Shown one piece after another: positions 1 to 12,817 of a DNA stretch of 16,243 nt. Source of the DNA: Betaproteobacteria bacterium UBA5582 (lineage in GTDB: Bacteria; Pseudomonadota; Gammaproteobacteria; Burkholderiales; Rhodocyclaceae). The stretch lies in the NCBI GenBank assembly GCA_002425245.1, contig DILW01000130.1:714-16956 (forward strand), read 5' to 3'. The notes under the pieces were generated by a model. It was not told the origin of the DNA, did not search any database, and saw nothing but the letters and a program-made list of their open reading frames with translations. The translations under genes and the position numbers were made by a program. How positions within the stretch are numbered: the stretch's first letter is position 1; each line of letters opens with the position of its first letter.

Positions 1-840
<840 letters not shown>

Positions 841-860
841 TATCGGTTCTCCAATAAAGC

Positions 861-2954
861 TTACTTCTTGTTGATGACCGCTTCAGCGACGTTCTTCGGC
901 GCTTCGACGTAGTGCTTGAATTCCATGGTGTAGGTGGCGCGACCTTGGGACAGCGAGCGCAGCGAGGTGGCGTAGCCGAACATTTCGGACAGCGGCACTT
1001 CGGCGCGGACTTCCTTGGTACCACCCGGCAGATCGTCCATACCCTGAACGATGCCGCGACGCGACGACAGGTCGCCCATGACGTTACCCATGTAGTCTTC
1101 CGGGGTCTCGACGACGACCGACATCATCGGCTCGAGCAGCGTCGGGCTGGCCTTCTTCATGCCTTCCTTGAAAGCCATCGAAGCCGCCATGCGGAACGCG
1201 TTTTCGTTCGAGTCAACGTCGTGGTAGGAACCGTCGAACAGCGTGAACTTGATATCGACGACCGGGAAGCCGGCGAGCACACCGCTACCGATGGCATCCT
1301 GCAGACCCTTGTCGACCGCCGGGATGTATTCACGGGGCACGACACCGCCCTTGATGGCGTCGACGAACTCATAGCCCTTGCCGGCTTCGTTCGGCTCGAT
1401 CTTGAGCCAGACGTGACCGAACTGACCGCGACCACCGGACTGCTTGACGAACTTGCCTTCCTGTTCGACGGCCTTCTTGATGCATTCGCGGTAGGCAACC
1501 TGCGGCGCACCGACGGCGGCTTCAACATTGAATTCACGCTTCATGCGATCGACGATGATGTCGAGGTGCAGTTCGCCCATACCGGAGATGATGGTCTGGC
1601 CGGATTCTTCGTCGGTGCGCACGCGGAAGGAAGGATCTTCGGCAGCCAGACGACCCAGCGCGATACCCATCTTTTCCTGGTCGGCCTTGGTCTTCGGCTC
1701 GACGGCAACGTGAATCACCGGCTCCGGGAAGACCATGCGCTCGAGAATGATCGGCGCGTCCGGATCACAAAGGGTTTCACCGGTGGTGACTTCCTTCAGA
1801 CCGACACAGGCAGCGATGTCGCCGGCCAGAACTTCCTTGATTTCTTCGCGGTTGTTGGCGTGCATCTGCAGGATGCGGCCGATACGTTCCTTCTTGCCCT
1901 TGACCGAGTTGTAAACGGTCGCACCGGAGCTCAGAACGCCCGAGTAAACGCGGATGAAGGTCAGCTGACCAACGAACGGGTCGGTCATCAGCTTGAAGGC
2001 CAGCGCCGAGAACTTCTCGCTGTCGTCAGCCTTGCGCGACACTTCCTGCTCACGCTCGTCCACGCCCTGAACCGGCGGGATATCGACCGGCGACGGCAGC
2101 AGTTCGACGACGGCATCCAGCATGCGCTGCACGCCCTTGTTCTTGAACGCGGTACCGCACAGCATCGGCTGGATTTCGCAGGCCAGGGTGCGCATGCGCA
2201 GACCCAGCTTGATCTTCTCTTCCGACAGCTCGCCGTTTTCCAGGTACTCGTTCATCAGATCTTCAGAGGCTTCAGCAGCCGCTTCGATCATCTGCTCGCG
2301 CCAGGTCTGGGCGGTCTCGAGCAACTCAGCCGGGATCTCGCGGTAGTCGAACTTCATGCCCTGGGATGCCTCATCCCAGTAGATCGCCTTCATCTTGAGC
2401 AGATCGACGACACCCTCGAAGGTATCTTCCGCGCCGATGGGGATGACGATCGGCACCGGGCTCGCCTTCAGACGGGTCTTCATCTGATCGACGACCTTGA
2501 AGAAGTTGGCGCCGGAGCGGTCCATCTTGTTCACGAAGGCCAGACGCGGCACCTTGTACTTGGTCGCCTGACGCCAGACGGTTTCCGACTGCGGCTGGAC
2601 GCCACCGACCGCGCAGTAGACCATGCAGGCGCCGTCAAGGACGCGCATCGAACGTTCGACTTCAATGGTGAAGTCAACGTGTCCCGGGGTGTCGATAATG
2701 TTGAAGCGGTGTTCCGGGAAGGAATTGTCCATCCCCTTCCAGAAACAGGTGGTCGCTGCGGAGGTGATGGTGATGCCACGCTCCTGCTCCTGCTCCATCC
2801 AGTCCATGGTGGCGGCGCCATCATGCACTTCACCGATCTTGTGGTTAACACCGGTGTAGTACAGGATGCGCTCGGTCGTGGTGGTCTTGCCGGCGTCGAT
2901 GTGCGCGCTGATACCGATGTTGCGGTAGCGCTCGATAGGGGTTTTACGGGCCAC
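861..2954 (-). CDS. fusA: Elongation factor G
   Basis: EF-G is the GTPase that drives translocation and, with RRF, ribosome recycling. The protein is 697 residues, normal for the family. The P-loop AHIDAGKT is at residues 17-24, with switch II DTPGH and the specificity motif NKMD following. Domains II to V follow, ending EAVINKK. The start is a GTG at 2952-2954: the family N-terminus (M/V)ARKTPIERYRNIGI begins exactly there, an AAGG sits about 7 bases upstream, and the in-frame ATG at 3057-3059 would run back into rpsG without matching the family. It lies 25 bp after rpsG and 20 bp before tuf, in the usual str operon order. Confidence 0.98.
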   Translation of the reverse strand: MARKTPIERYRNIGISAHIDAGKTTTTERILYYTGVNHKIGEVHDGAATMDWMEQEQERGITITSAATTCFWKGMDNSFPEHRFNIIDTPGHVDFTIEVERSMRVLDGACMVYCAVGGVQPQSETVWRQATKYKVPRLAFVNKMDRSGANFFKVVDQMKTRLKASPVPIVIPIGAEDTFEGVVDLLKMKAIYWDEASQGMKFDYREIPAELLETAQTWREQMIEAAAEASEDLMNEYLENGELSEEKIKLGLRMRTLACEIQPMLCGTAFKNKGVQRMLDAVVELLPSPVDIPPVQGVDEREQEVSRKADDSEKFSALAFKLMTDPFVGQLTFIRVYSGVLSSGATVYNSVKGKKERIGRILQMHANNREEIKEVLAGDIAACVGLKEVTTGETLCDPDAPIILERMVFPEPVIHVAVEPKTKADQEKMGIALGRLAAEDPSFRVRTDEESGQTIISGMGELHLDIIVDRMKREFNVEAAVGAPQVAYRECIKKAVEQEGKFVKQSGGRGQFGHVWLKIEPNEAGKGYEFVDAIKGGVVPREYIPAVDKGLQDAIGSGVLAGFPVVDIKFTLFDGSYHDVDSNENAFRMAASMAFKEGMKKASPTLLEPMMSVVVETPEDYMGNVMGDLSSRRGIVQGMDDLPGGTKEVRAEVPLSEMFGYATSLRSLSQGRATYTMEFKHYVEAPKNVAEAVINKK

Positions 2955-2961
2955 GGTAGAT

Positions 2962-2967
2962 ACCTTC
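2962..2967 (-). promoter_or_regulatory. Ribosome binding site fixing the GTG start of fusA
   Basis: On the minus strand this reads GAAGGT, seven bases before the GTG at 2952-2954. It lies in the 25-bp rpsG-fusA gap and supports the GTG over the upstream in-frame ATG, which lies inside rpsG. Confidence 0.7.
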
Positions 2968-2979
2968 GTAGTAAATGGA

Positions 2980-3450
2980 TTAGAAGCGGAAGTGGGCGAA
3001 AGCCTTGTTGGCTTCGGCCATGCGATGCACTTCGTCACGCTTCTTGACTGCACCGCCACGGTTTTCGGCAGCTTCCATCATTTCGGCAGCCAGACGCTGA
3101 CCCATGGACTTTTCCGAGCGCTTGCGGGCAAACTCACGCAACCAGCGCATGGCCAGGGCGGCACGACGGGCCGGACGCACTTCGACGGGCACCTGGTAGT
3201 TGGCACCACCGACGCGACGCGACTTCACTTCGACCATCGGCTTGACGTTAGCCATGGCAGAACCGAAGACTTCCAGCGGATCCTTGCCGGACTTGGTGCT
3301 GATGATTTCAAAGGCACCGTAGACGATACGCTCGGCCACCGACTTCTTGCCGCTTTGCATCACGGCATTGATGAACTTGGAAACTTCGACGCTGCCGAAC
3401 TTCGGGTCCGGGAGAATGTCACGCTTGGGTACTTCACGACGACGGGGCAT
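2980..3450 (-). CDS. rpsG: 30S ribosomal protein S7
   Basis: S7 is a primary assembly protein of the 30S head; it binds the 3' major domain of 16S rRNA and lines the E site. The 156-residue product has the family N-terminus MPRRREVPKR, the motif SGKKSVAERIVYGAF, and the RRVGGANYQVPVEVRP and ALAMRWL segments. All are family signatures and the length is typical. The ATG at 3448-3450 follows GAGAGG. In E. coli, S7 represses its own operon by binding the rpsL-rpsG intercistronic mRNA. The 110-bp gap upstream here is structured, so the same control is plausible but not demonstrated. Confidence 0.98.
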   Translation of the reverse strand: MPRRREVPKRDILPDPKFGSVEVSKFINAVMQSGKKSVAERIVYGAFEIISTKSGKDPLEVFGSAMANVKPMVEVKSRRVGGANYQVPVEVRPARRAALAMRWLREFARKRSEKSMGQRLAAEMMEAAENRGGAVKKRDEVHRMAEANKAFAHFRF

Positions 3451-3483
3451 ACTAACCTCTCTTGATCACTATTCAGTTGAAAA

Positions 3484-3511
3484 GCCGGGAAGGGGTTTTC
3501 ACCCCCCCGGC
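3484..3511 (-). terminator. Terminator-like hairpin with U-run between rpsL and rpsG
   Basis: On the minus strand the arms are GCCGGG + GGGG and CCCC + CCCGGC, with a two-base TT bulge on the 3' side and loop TGAAAA. The stem is followed directly by TTTTC (3479-3483). This matches an intrinsic terminator layout, but it sits inside an essential operon. It may act as a partial attenuator or as part of an S7-responsive structure. Confidence 0.5.
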
Positions 3512-3517
3512 CCTCTC

Positions 3518-3537
3518 GGCCACCCAGCAGAGTGGCC
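3518..3537 (-). promoter_or_regulatory. Second hairpin in the rpsL-rpsG intercistronic region
   Basis: Arms GGCCAC and GTGGCC with an eight-base loop. It overlaps a 10-bp palindrome AGTGGCCACT at 3531-3540. Together with the hairpin at 3484-3511 it makes most of the 110-bp gap foldable. This is the position of the S7 translational operator in E. coli; the role here is inferred. Confidence 0.4.
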
Positions 3538-3560
3538 ACTTACTCAAACCGCCTGATGGA

Positions 3561-3938
3561 TCAGGCAGCCTTCGGACGCTTGGCGCCGTACTTCGAACGG
3601 GCCTGCTTGCGGTCCTTGACGCCCTGGGTATCCAGGGAGCCACGCACGGTGTGGTAACGCACACCTGGCAAATCCTTGACACGACCACCGCGGATCAGGA
3701 CCACCGAGTGTTCCTGCAGGTTGTGGCCTTCACCGCCGATGTACGAAATGACTTCGAAGCCGTTCGTCAGACGAACCTTGCAAACCTTACGCAGCGCGGA
3801 GTTCGGCTTCTTCGGGGTGGTGGTGTAAACGCGGGTGCAGACGCCACGCTTTTGCGGGCACTTTTCCAGCGCGGGAACCTTGCTCTTGGCCTTTTCGGCG
3901 ACGCGCGGCTTGCGCACGAGCTGGTTGATGGTCGGCAT
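3561..3938 (-). CDS. rpsL: 30S ribosomal protein S12
   Basis: S12 sits at the decoding centre of the 30S subunit and controls tRNA selection accuracy. The 125-residue protein has the family N-terminus MPTINQLVRKPR and the conserved stretches CTRVYTTTPKKPNSALRKV and GGRVKDLPGVRYHTVRG. K43 and K88, the main positions where substitutions give streptomycin resistance, are both wild type; D89, the usual beta-methylthiolation site, is present. The ATG at 3936-3938 follows AAGGAAG. It is the first gene of the str operon, 159 bp after rpoC, and is preceded by a strong promoter. Confidence 0.98.
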   Translation of the reverse strand: MPTINQLVRKPRVAEKAKSKVPALEKCPQKRGVCTRVYTTTPKKPNSALRKVCKVRLTNGFEVISYIGGEGHNLQEHSVVLIRGGRVKDLPGVRYHTVRGSLDTQGVKDRKQARSKYGAKRPKAA

Positions 3939-3961
3939 ATCAAACTTCCTTCAACAGCCAG

Positions 3962-3979
3962 GCCCCGGGAAAACGGGGC
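3962..3979 (-). promoter_or_regulatory. Hairpin in the rpsL 5' leader
   Basis: Arms GCCCCG and CGGGGC with a six-base pyrimidine loop TTTTCC, ending 17 bases before the AAGGAAG-containing region ahead of the rpsL start. It would fold in any transcript from the str promoter. No regulator is known for this spot, so the function is open. Confidence 0.4.
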
Positions 3980-4003
3980 ACGACGGCAATTTTGTTATCC
4001 ATA

Positions 4004-4027
4004 GCAGAGACAATGATTAGTCCCTGC
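4004..4027 (-). promoter_or_regulatory. First hairpin of the rpsL leader transcript
   Basis: Arms GCAGGGAC and GTCTCTGC, eight base pairs with one G-U pair and an eight-base loop, about 10 bases after the predicted transcription start. A stem this near the 5' end may protect the str mRNA; that role is inferred. Confidence 0.4.
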
Positions 4028-4042
4028 CGACAAAGACCATAG

Positions 4043-4071
4043 ATTCTATGGTTGATCAACCCCCATGTCAA
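4043..4071 (-). promoter_or_regulatory. Sigma70-type promoter of the str operon
   Basis: On the minus strand the -35 box TTGACA (4066-4071) is a perfect consensus match. It is separated by exactly 17 bp from the -10 box TAGAAT (4043-4048), a 5/6 match. The likely start is a G at 4037 or 4038, giving a leader of about 100 bases before rpsL. A 17-bp palindrome (ACCATAGA, one base, TCTATGGT; 4036-4052) covers the -10 box, and a 12-bp palindrome (GGTTGATCAACC; 4050-4061) fills much of the spacer. Either could be an operator. This is the clearest promoter in the window. Confidence 0.85.
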
Positions 4072-4087
4072 CGAAACACGGGGGTTG
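4057..4087 (-). terminator. Hairpin after rpoC, overlapping the str promoter
   Basis: Arms CAACCCCCGTG and CATGGGGGTTG (11 bp, one G-U pair) with a nine-base loop, starting 10 bases after the rpoC stop. No U-run follows, so it is not a standard intrinsic terminator. It may protect the rpoC mRNA 3' end. Its 3' arm and part of its loop share bases with the -35 box and spacer of the str promoter. Confidence 0.45.
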
Positions 4088-4097
4088 GCTTACGACA

Positions 4098-7000
4098 TCA
4101 GAGACCTTGATCCGCCTCTTGTGTTGCATTTTCGACAACTGCATCTTCGATCGGACGGTCGGCCGCGATGTCCTCGCCGGCCACCTGGGCCTTGCGGCTG
4201 CGGTGATAGGCGAGACCGGTACCGGCCGGAATGAGACGACCGACGATGACGTTTTCCTTGAGACCACGCAGTTCGTCGCGCTTGCCCATGATGGCGGCTT
4301 CGGTGAGAACGCGGGTGGTTTCCTGGAAGGACGCTGCCGAGATGAACGAATCGGTCGACAGCGATGCCTTGGTGATGCCGAGCAGCATGTGCTCGAAAGT
4401 CGCCGGCAGCTTGCCTTCGGCCAGGACGCGGTCGTTTTCGGCCAGCAGTTCAGCACGTTCGACTTGCTCGGACTTGATGAACTTGGTATCGCCCGGCTCG
4501 ACGATGGTGACGCGGCGCAGCATCTGACGGACGATCACTTCGATGTGCTTGTCGTTGATCTTCACGCCCTGCAGACGGTAGACGTCCTGGACTTCGTCGG
4601 TGATGTAACGGGCCAGCGCCTCGACGCCCTGCAAGCGCAGGATGTCGTGCGGATCCGGTTCGCCTTCGACGATCTTTTCGCCCTTGTTGACCACCTGGCC
4701 GTCGTGCACCAGCACATGCTTGTCCTTGGAGATCAGGAACTCGTGGGCTTCGCCGTCGAGATCGGTGATCACCAGGCGCTGCTTGCCCTTGGTGTCCTTG
4801 CCGAAGCTGATCGTACCGGTGACTTCGGCCAGCACAGAGGCATCCTTCGGGGTGCGGGCTTCGAACAGTTCGGCAACGCGCGGCAGACCGCCGGTAATGT
4901 CACGGGTCTTGGCCGATTCCTGCGGCATGCGGGCGAGCACATCGCCGACGCCGACCTGCTGACCGTCGACCACCGAGATGATCGAACCGACCTGGAAGGC
5001 GATCGATACCGAGTGCTCGCTACCGTGGATCTTGACTTCCTGACCGGCTTCGTCGAGCAGCTTGACGACCGGGCGGATGCCCTTGGTCGCGGCCTTGCCG
5101 CCGCGCTTGTTGTCGATGACGACGAGCGTGGACAGGCCGGTGACATCGTCGATCTGCTTGGCGACGGTGACACCTTCCTCGACGTTTTCGAAGCGGACGG
5201 TACCAGCGTATTCGGTGATGATCGGACGGGTGTGCGGATCCCAGCTGGCCAGCTTGGTGCCGGCCTTGACTGCCTTGCCCTCATCGACCGCCAGCATGGC
5301 GCCGTACGGCACCTTGTGACGTTCGCGCTCACGACCATGGTCGTCGGTGATCAGCACCTCGCCGGAGCGGGAGATGACAACCTTCTCGCCCTTGGCGCTG
5401 GTCACGTAGCGCATGTTCGAGGTGTAGCGGACGGTACCGGCCGACTTGCCTTCGACCTTGTCGGCAACGGCAGCACGGGAGGCCGCACCACCGACGTGGA
5501 AGGTACGCATGGTCAGCTGGGTACCCGGCTCGCCGATCGACTGGGCGGCGATGACGCCGACCGATTCACCGGCGTTGACCATCGTGCCGCGACCGAGATC
5601 ACGACCGTAGCACTTGGCGCACAGGCCGTAGCGGGTGTCACAGGTGAGCGGAGTGCGGACCTTGACTTCGTCGATGCCGAGCTTGTCGATCAGGTCGACC
5701 AGATCCTCATCCAGCATGGTGCCGGCGAAGATGACGGTTTCCTGGGTTTCCGGATCAACCAGATCATCGACCGTGACGCGGCCGAGGATGCGCTCGCGCA
5801 GCGGCTCGATGACTTCACCGCCTTCGACCAGCGCCTTGACGGCGAAACCGTTCTTGGTGCCGCAATCGTCCTCGGTGATCACCAGATCCTGCGTGACGTC
5901 CACCAGACGACGCGTCAGGTAACCGGAGTTGGCGGTCTTCAGCGCGGTGTCGGCCAGACCCTTACGGGCACCGTGGGTCGAGATGAAGTACTGGAGAACG
6001 TTCAGACCTTCGCGGAAGTTCGTGGTGATCGGCGTCTCGATAATCGAGCCGTCCGGCTTCGCCATCAGGCCGCGCATGCCGGCCAGCTGACGAATCTGGG
6101 CAGCCGAGCCGCGAGCACCGGAGTCGGCCATCATGTAGATCGAGTTGAACGAATCCTGCTTGACCTTCTTGCCGTGACGGTCGATGACTTCCTCGTGGCC
6201 GAGCTCGTCCATCATCACCTTGGCGACCTGGTCACCGGTACGGCCCCAGATATCGACGACCTTGTTGTAACGCTCGCCCTGGGTTACCAGACCGTTGGTG
6301 TACTGGGTCTCGATTTCCTTAACTTCGGCTTCCGAAGCGGCGATGATCTCGTACTTCTTGGCCGGGACGCGCATGTCGTCCGAACAGAAGGAAATGCCGC
6401 CGCGGGTGGCCAGCGCATAACCGTTCTGCATCAGTTGGTCGGCGAAGATGACGGTTTCCTTGAGGCCGCAACGACGGAAGGATTCGTCGATCAGCTTGGA
6501 GATTTCCTTCTTCTTCAGGGCCTTGTCGATTGCCTTGAACGGCAGGCCCTTGGGCAGGATGCGCGAGAGCAGCGCACGGCCGGCGGTGGTTTCGACGCGG
6601 ACCAGCTTTTCGGTCCATTCGCCATCGACGGCGGCCGGTTCGTACTGCTTCAGACGCACCGAGATGCGGGCGTGGATATCGAGCTGACCAGCGGCCATGG
6701 CGCGGTCGATTTCGGCGATGTCGGCGAAATACATGCCCTCGCCCTTGGCGTTGATCTTCTCGCGGGTGGCGTAGTACAGACCGAGGACGATATCCTGCGA
6801 CGGCACGATGATCGGCTGGCCGTTGGCCGGCGACAGCACGTTGTTCGAGGCCAGCATCAGGGTGCGGGCTTCCATCTGTGCTTCCAGCGACAGCGGCACG
6901 TGGACGGCCATCTGGTCACCGTCGAAGTCGGCGTTGAACGCCGCGCAAACGAGCGGGTGCAACTGGATCGCCTTGCCTTCGATCAGGGTCGGCTCGAAGG

Positions 7001-8309
7001 CCTGGATACCCAGACGGTGCAGGGTCGGCGCGCGGTTGAGCATGACCGGATGTTCGCGGATGACGTCTTCGAGCATGTCCCAGACGATCGGCTCCTGGCC
7101 TTCGACCATCTTCTTGGCTTGCTTGATGGTCGTCGCGTAGCCGCCAACTTCCAGCTTGTGGAAAATGAAAGGCTTGAACAGTTCCAGGGCCATCAGCTTG
7201 GGCAGGCCGCACTGGTGCAGCTTAAGCTGCGGACCGACCACGATGACCGAACGGCCGGAGTAGTCGACGCGCTTGCCGAGCAGGTTCTGACGGAAACGAC
7301 CGCCCTTGCCCTTGATCATGTCGGCCAGCGACTTCAGAGGACGCTTGTTGGCGCCGGTCATGGCCTTGCCGCGACGACCGTTGTCGAGCAGCGAGTCGAC
7401 CGATTCCTGCAGCATGCGCTTTTCGTTGCGCACGATTATGTCCGGGGCCTTCAGTTCGAGCAGGCGCTTGAGACGGTTGTTACGGTTGATGACGCGACGG
7501 TAGAGGTCGTTCAGGTCGGAGGTCGCGAAACGACCACCGTCCAGCGGCACCAGCGGACGCAGGTCCGGCGGCAGCACCGGCAGCACTTCGAGGATCATCC
7601 AGTCGGGCTTGATGCCGGACTTCTGGAAGCCTTCGAGAATCTTCAGGCGCTTCGCGAGCTTCTTGTTCTTGGCTTCCGAACCGGTGACTTCGAGTTCGTT
7701 GCGCAGGTTTTCGACTTCGCTGTTGAGGTCGATGTTGCGCAGCAACTCGCGAATACCTTCAGCGCCCATCAGCGCCTGGAATTCGTCGCCGTGCTCTTCC
7801 ATCATCTCCAGGTACTGGTCTTCGGTCAGCAGTTGACCGCGTTGCAGGTTGGAGACCATGCCCGGGTCGGTGACGACGAAGGCTTCGAAGTAGAGCACGC
7901 GTTCGATGTCGCGCAGGGTCATGTCGAGGACCATGCCCAGACGCGACGGCAGCGACTTGAGGAACCAGATGTGGGCGACCGGCGAGGCCAGTTCGATGTG
8001 ACCCATGCGGTCGCGACGAACCTTGGCCAGCGTCACTTCGACGCCGCACTTCTCGCAAATCACGCCGCGATGCTTGAGGCGCTTGTACTTGCCGCACAGG
8101 CACTCGTAATCCTTGATCGGGCCAAAAATCTTGGCGCAGAACAGGCCGTCGCGTTCCGGCTTGAAGGTCCGATAGTTGATGGTTTCGGGCTTCTTGACTT
8201 CACCGTAGGACCAGGAACGGATCTTCTCAGGCGAAGCGAGGCCAATGGTAATCGCGTCGAATTCTTCTTCGGCGGTTACCTGCTTGAACAGGTCGAGCAA
8301 TGCTTTCAT
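4098..8309 (-). CDS. rpoC: DNA-directed RNA polymerase beta' subunit
   Basis: Beta' provides the catalytic magnesium site, clamp and bridge helix of RNA polymerase core. At 1403 residues it is close to E. coli beta' (1407). The first zinc site has C70, C72, C85 and C88. The active-site motif NADFDGD is at 459-465, with the three aspartates D461, D463 and D465. The bridge-helix/trigger-loop region STHGARKGLADTALKTA lies near 777-793. The second zinc site is C816, C890, C897 and C900. Length suggests the proteobacterial insertion in the trigger loop is present. The ATG at 8307-8309 follows CAGGAG, 20 bp after rpoB, so the two are surely cotranscribed. No key residue is missing. Confidence 0.99.
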   Translation of the reverse strand: MKALLDLFKQVTAEEEFDAITIGLASPEKIRSWSYGEVKKPETINYRTFKPERDGLFCAKIFGPIKDYECLCGKYKRLKHRGVICEKCGVEVTLAKVRRDRMGHIELASPVAHIWFLKSLPSRLGMVLDMTLRDIERVLYFEAFVVTDPGMVSNLQRGQLLTEDQYLEMMEEHGDEFQALMGAEGIRELLRNIDLNSEVENLRNELEVTGSEAKNKKLAKRLKILEGFQKSGIKPDWMILEVLPVLPPDLRPLVPLDGGRFATSDLNDLYRRVINRNNRLKRLLELKAPDIIVRNEKRMLQESVDSLLDNGRRGKAMTGANKRPLKSLADMIKGKGGRFRQNLLGKRVDYSGRSVIVVGPQLKLHQCGLPKLMALELFKPFIFHKLEVGGYATTIKQAKKMVEGQEPIVWDMLEDVIREHPVMLNRAPTLHRLGIQAFEPTLIEGKAIQLHPLVCAAFNADFDGDQMAVHVPLSLEAQMEARTLMLASNNVLSPANGQPIIVPSQDIVLGLYYATREKINAKGEGMYFADIAEIDRAMAAGQLDIHARISVRLKQYEPAAVDGEWTEKLVRVETTAGRALLSRILPKGLPFKAIDKALKKKEISKLIDESFRRCGLKETVIFADQLMQNGYALATRGGISFCSDDMRVPAKKYEIIAASEAEVKEIETQYTNGLVTQGERYNKVVDIWGRTGDQVAKVMMDELGHEEVIDRHGKKVKQDSFNSIYMMADSGARGSAAQIRQLAGMRGLMAKPDGSIIETPITTNFREGLNVLQYFISTHGARKGLADTALKTANSGYLTRRLVDVTQDLVITEDDCGTKNGFAVKALVEGGEVIEPLRERILGRVTVDDLVDPETQETVIFAGTMLDEDLVDLIDKLGIDEVKVRTPLTCDTRYGLCAKCYGRDLGRGTMVNAGESVGVIAAQSIGEPGTQLTMRTFHVGGAASRAAVADKVEGKSAGTVRYTSNMRYVTSAKGEKVVISRSGEVLITDDHGRERERHKVPYGAMLAVDEGKAVKAGTKLASWDPHTRPIITEYAGTVRFENVEEGVTVAKQIDDVTGLSTLVVIDNKRGGKAATKGIRPVVKLLDEAGQEVKIHGSEHSVSIAFQVGSIISVVDGQQVGVGDVLARMPQESAKTRDITGGLPRVAELFEARTPKDASVLAEVTGTISFGKDTKGKQRLVITDLDGEAHEFLISKDKHVLVHDGQVVNKGEKIVEGEPDPHDILRLQGVEALARYITDEVQDVYRLQGVKINDKHIEVIVRQMLRRVTIVEPGDTKFIKSEQVERAELLAENDRVLAEGKLPATFEHMLLGITKASLSTDSFISAASFQETTRVLTEAAIMGKRDELRGLKENVIVGRLIPAGTGLAYHRSRKAQVAGEDIAADRPIEDAVVENATQEADQGL

Positions 8310-8329
8310 CGTTTAACTCCTGAGCCTAA

Positions 8330-12613
<4,284 letters not shown>

Positions 12614-12658
12614 GGTAACTCCGTGAGGGTGGAATCAGATGTCGGACCTGAACAAACA

Positions 12659-12718
12659 GGCAAACGCAAATCCGCTCCCCTGGTCATCTCTGACAGGAAA
12701 TCGCGATTTGCGTTTGCC
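12659..12718 (-). promoter_or_regulatory. Long stem-loop upstream of rpoB, possible mRNA processing site
   Basis: The outer arms GGCAAACGCAAATC and GATTTGCGTTTGCC pair perfectly over 14 bp. Inside them a smaller stem can form: CCTG-TCA with TGA-C-CAGG, one bulged C and loop GAGA. The E. coli rplL-rpoB gap has an RNase III cleavage site in a comparable long stem. The same role here is inferred from position and shape. Confidence 0.5.
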
Positions 12719-12776
12719 GGCTGGCGAGTACTCAAGTGAATTTTGATCGGGCGATGGAACCGTTGAAGGGACAAAA

Positions 12777-12802
12777 GGGCTGGCGACACCAGTCGCCAGC
12801 CC
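12777..12802 (-). terminator. Intrinsic terminator/attenuator between rplL and rpoB
   Basis: Arms GGGCTGGCGAC and GTCGCCAGCCC form a perfect 11-bp GC-rich stem with a four-base loop (TGGT), followed directly by TTTTGT. It starts 15 bases after the rplL stop. In E. coli a partial terminator in the same place lets only a fraction of transcripts continue into rpoBC, so ribosomal proteins outnumber polymerase subunits. This is the clearest terminator in the window. Confidence 0.8.
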
Positions 12803-12817
12803 GCGGAACAGGGTCGA

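Noticed and set aside
912..3047. A plus-strand open frame of 711 codons opposite fusA
   Set aside because: Antisense shadow of fusA with no family similarity.
2955..3059. Upstream ATG start giving a 732-residue EF-G
   Set aside because: The extra 35 residues overlap rpsG, do not match EF-G, and the GTG at 2952-2954 has its own ribosome binding site.
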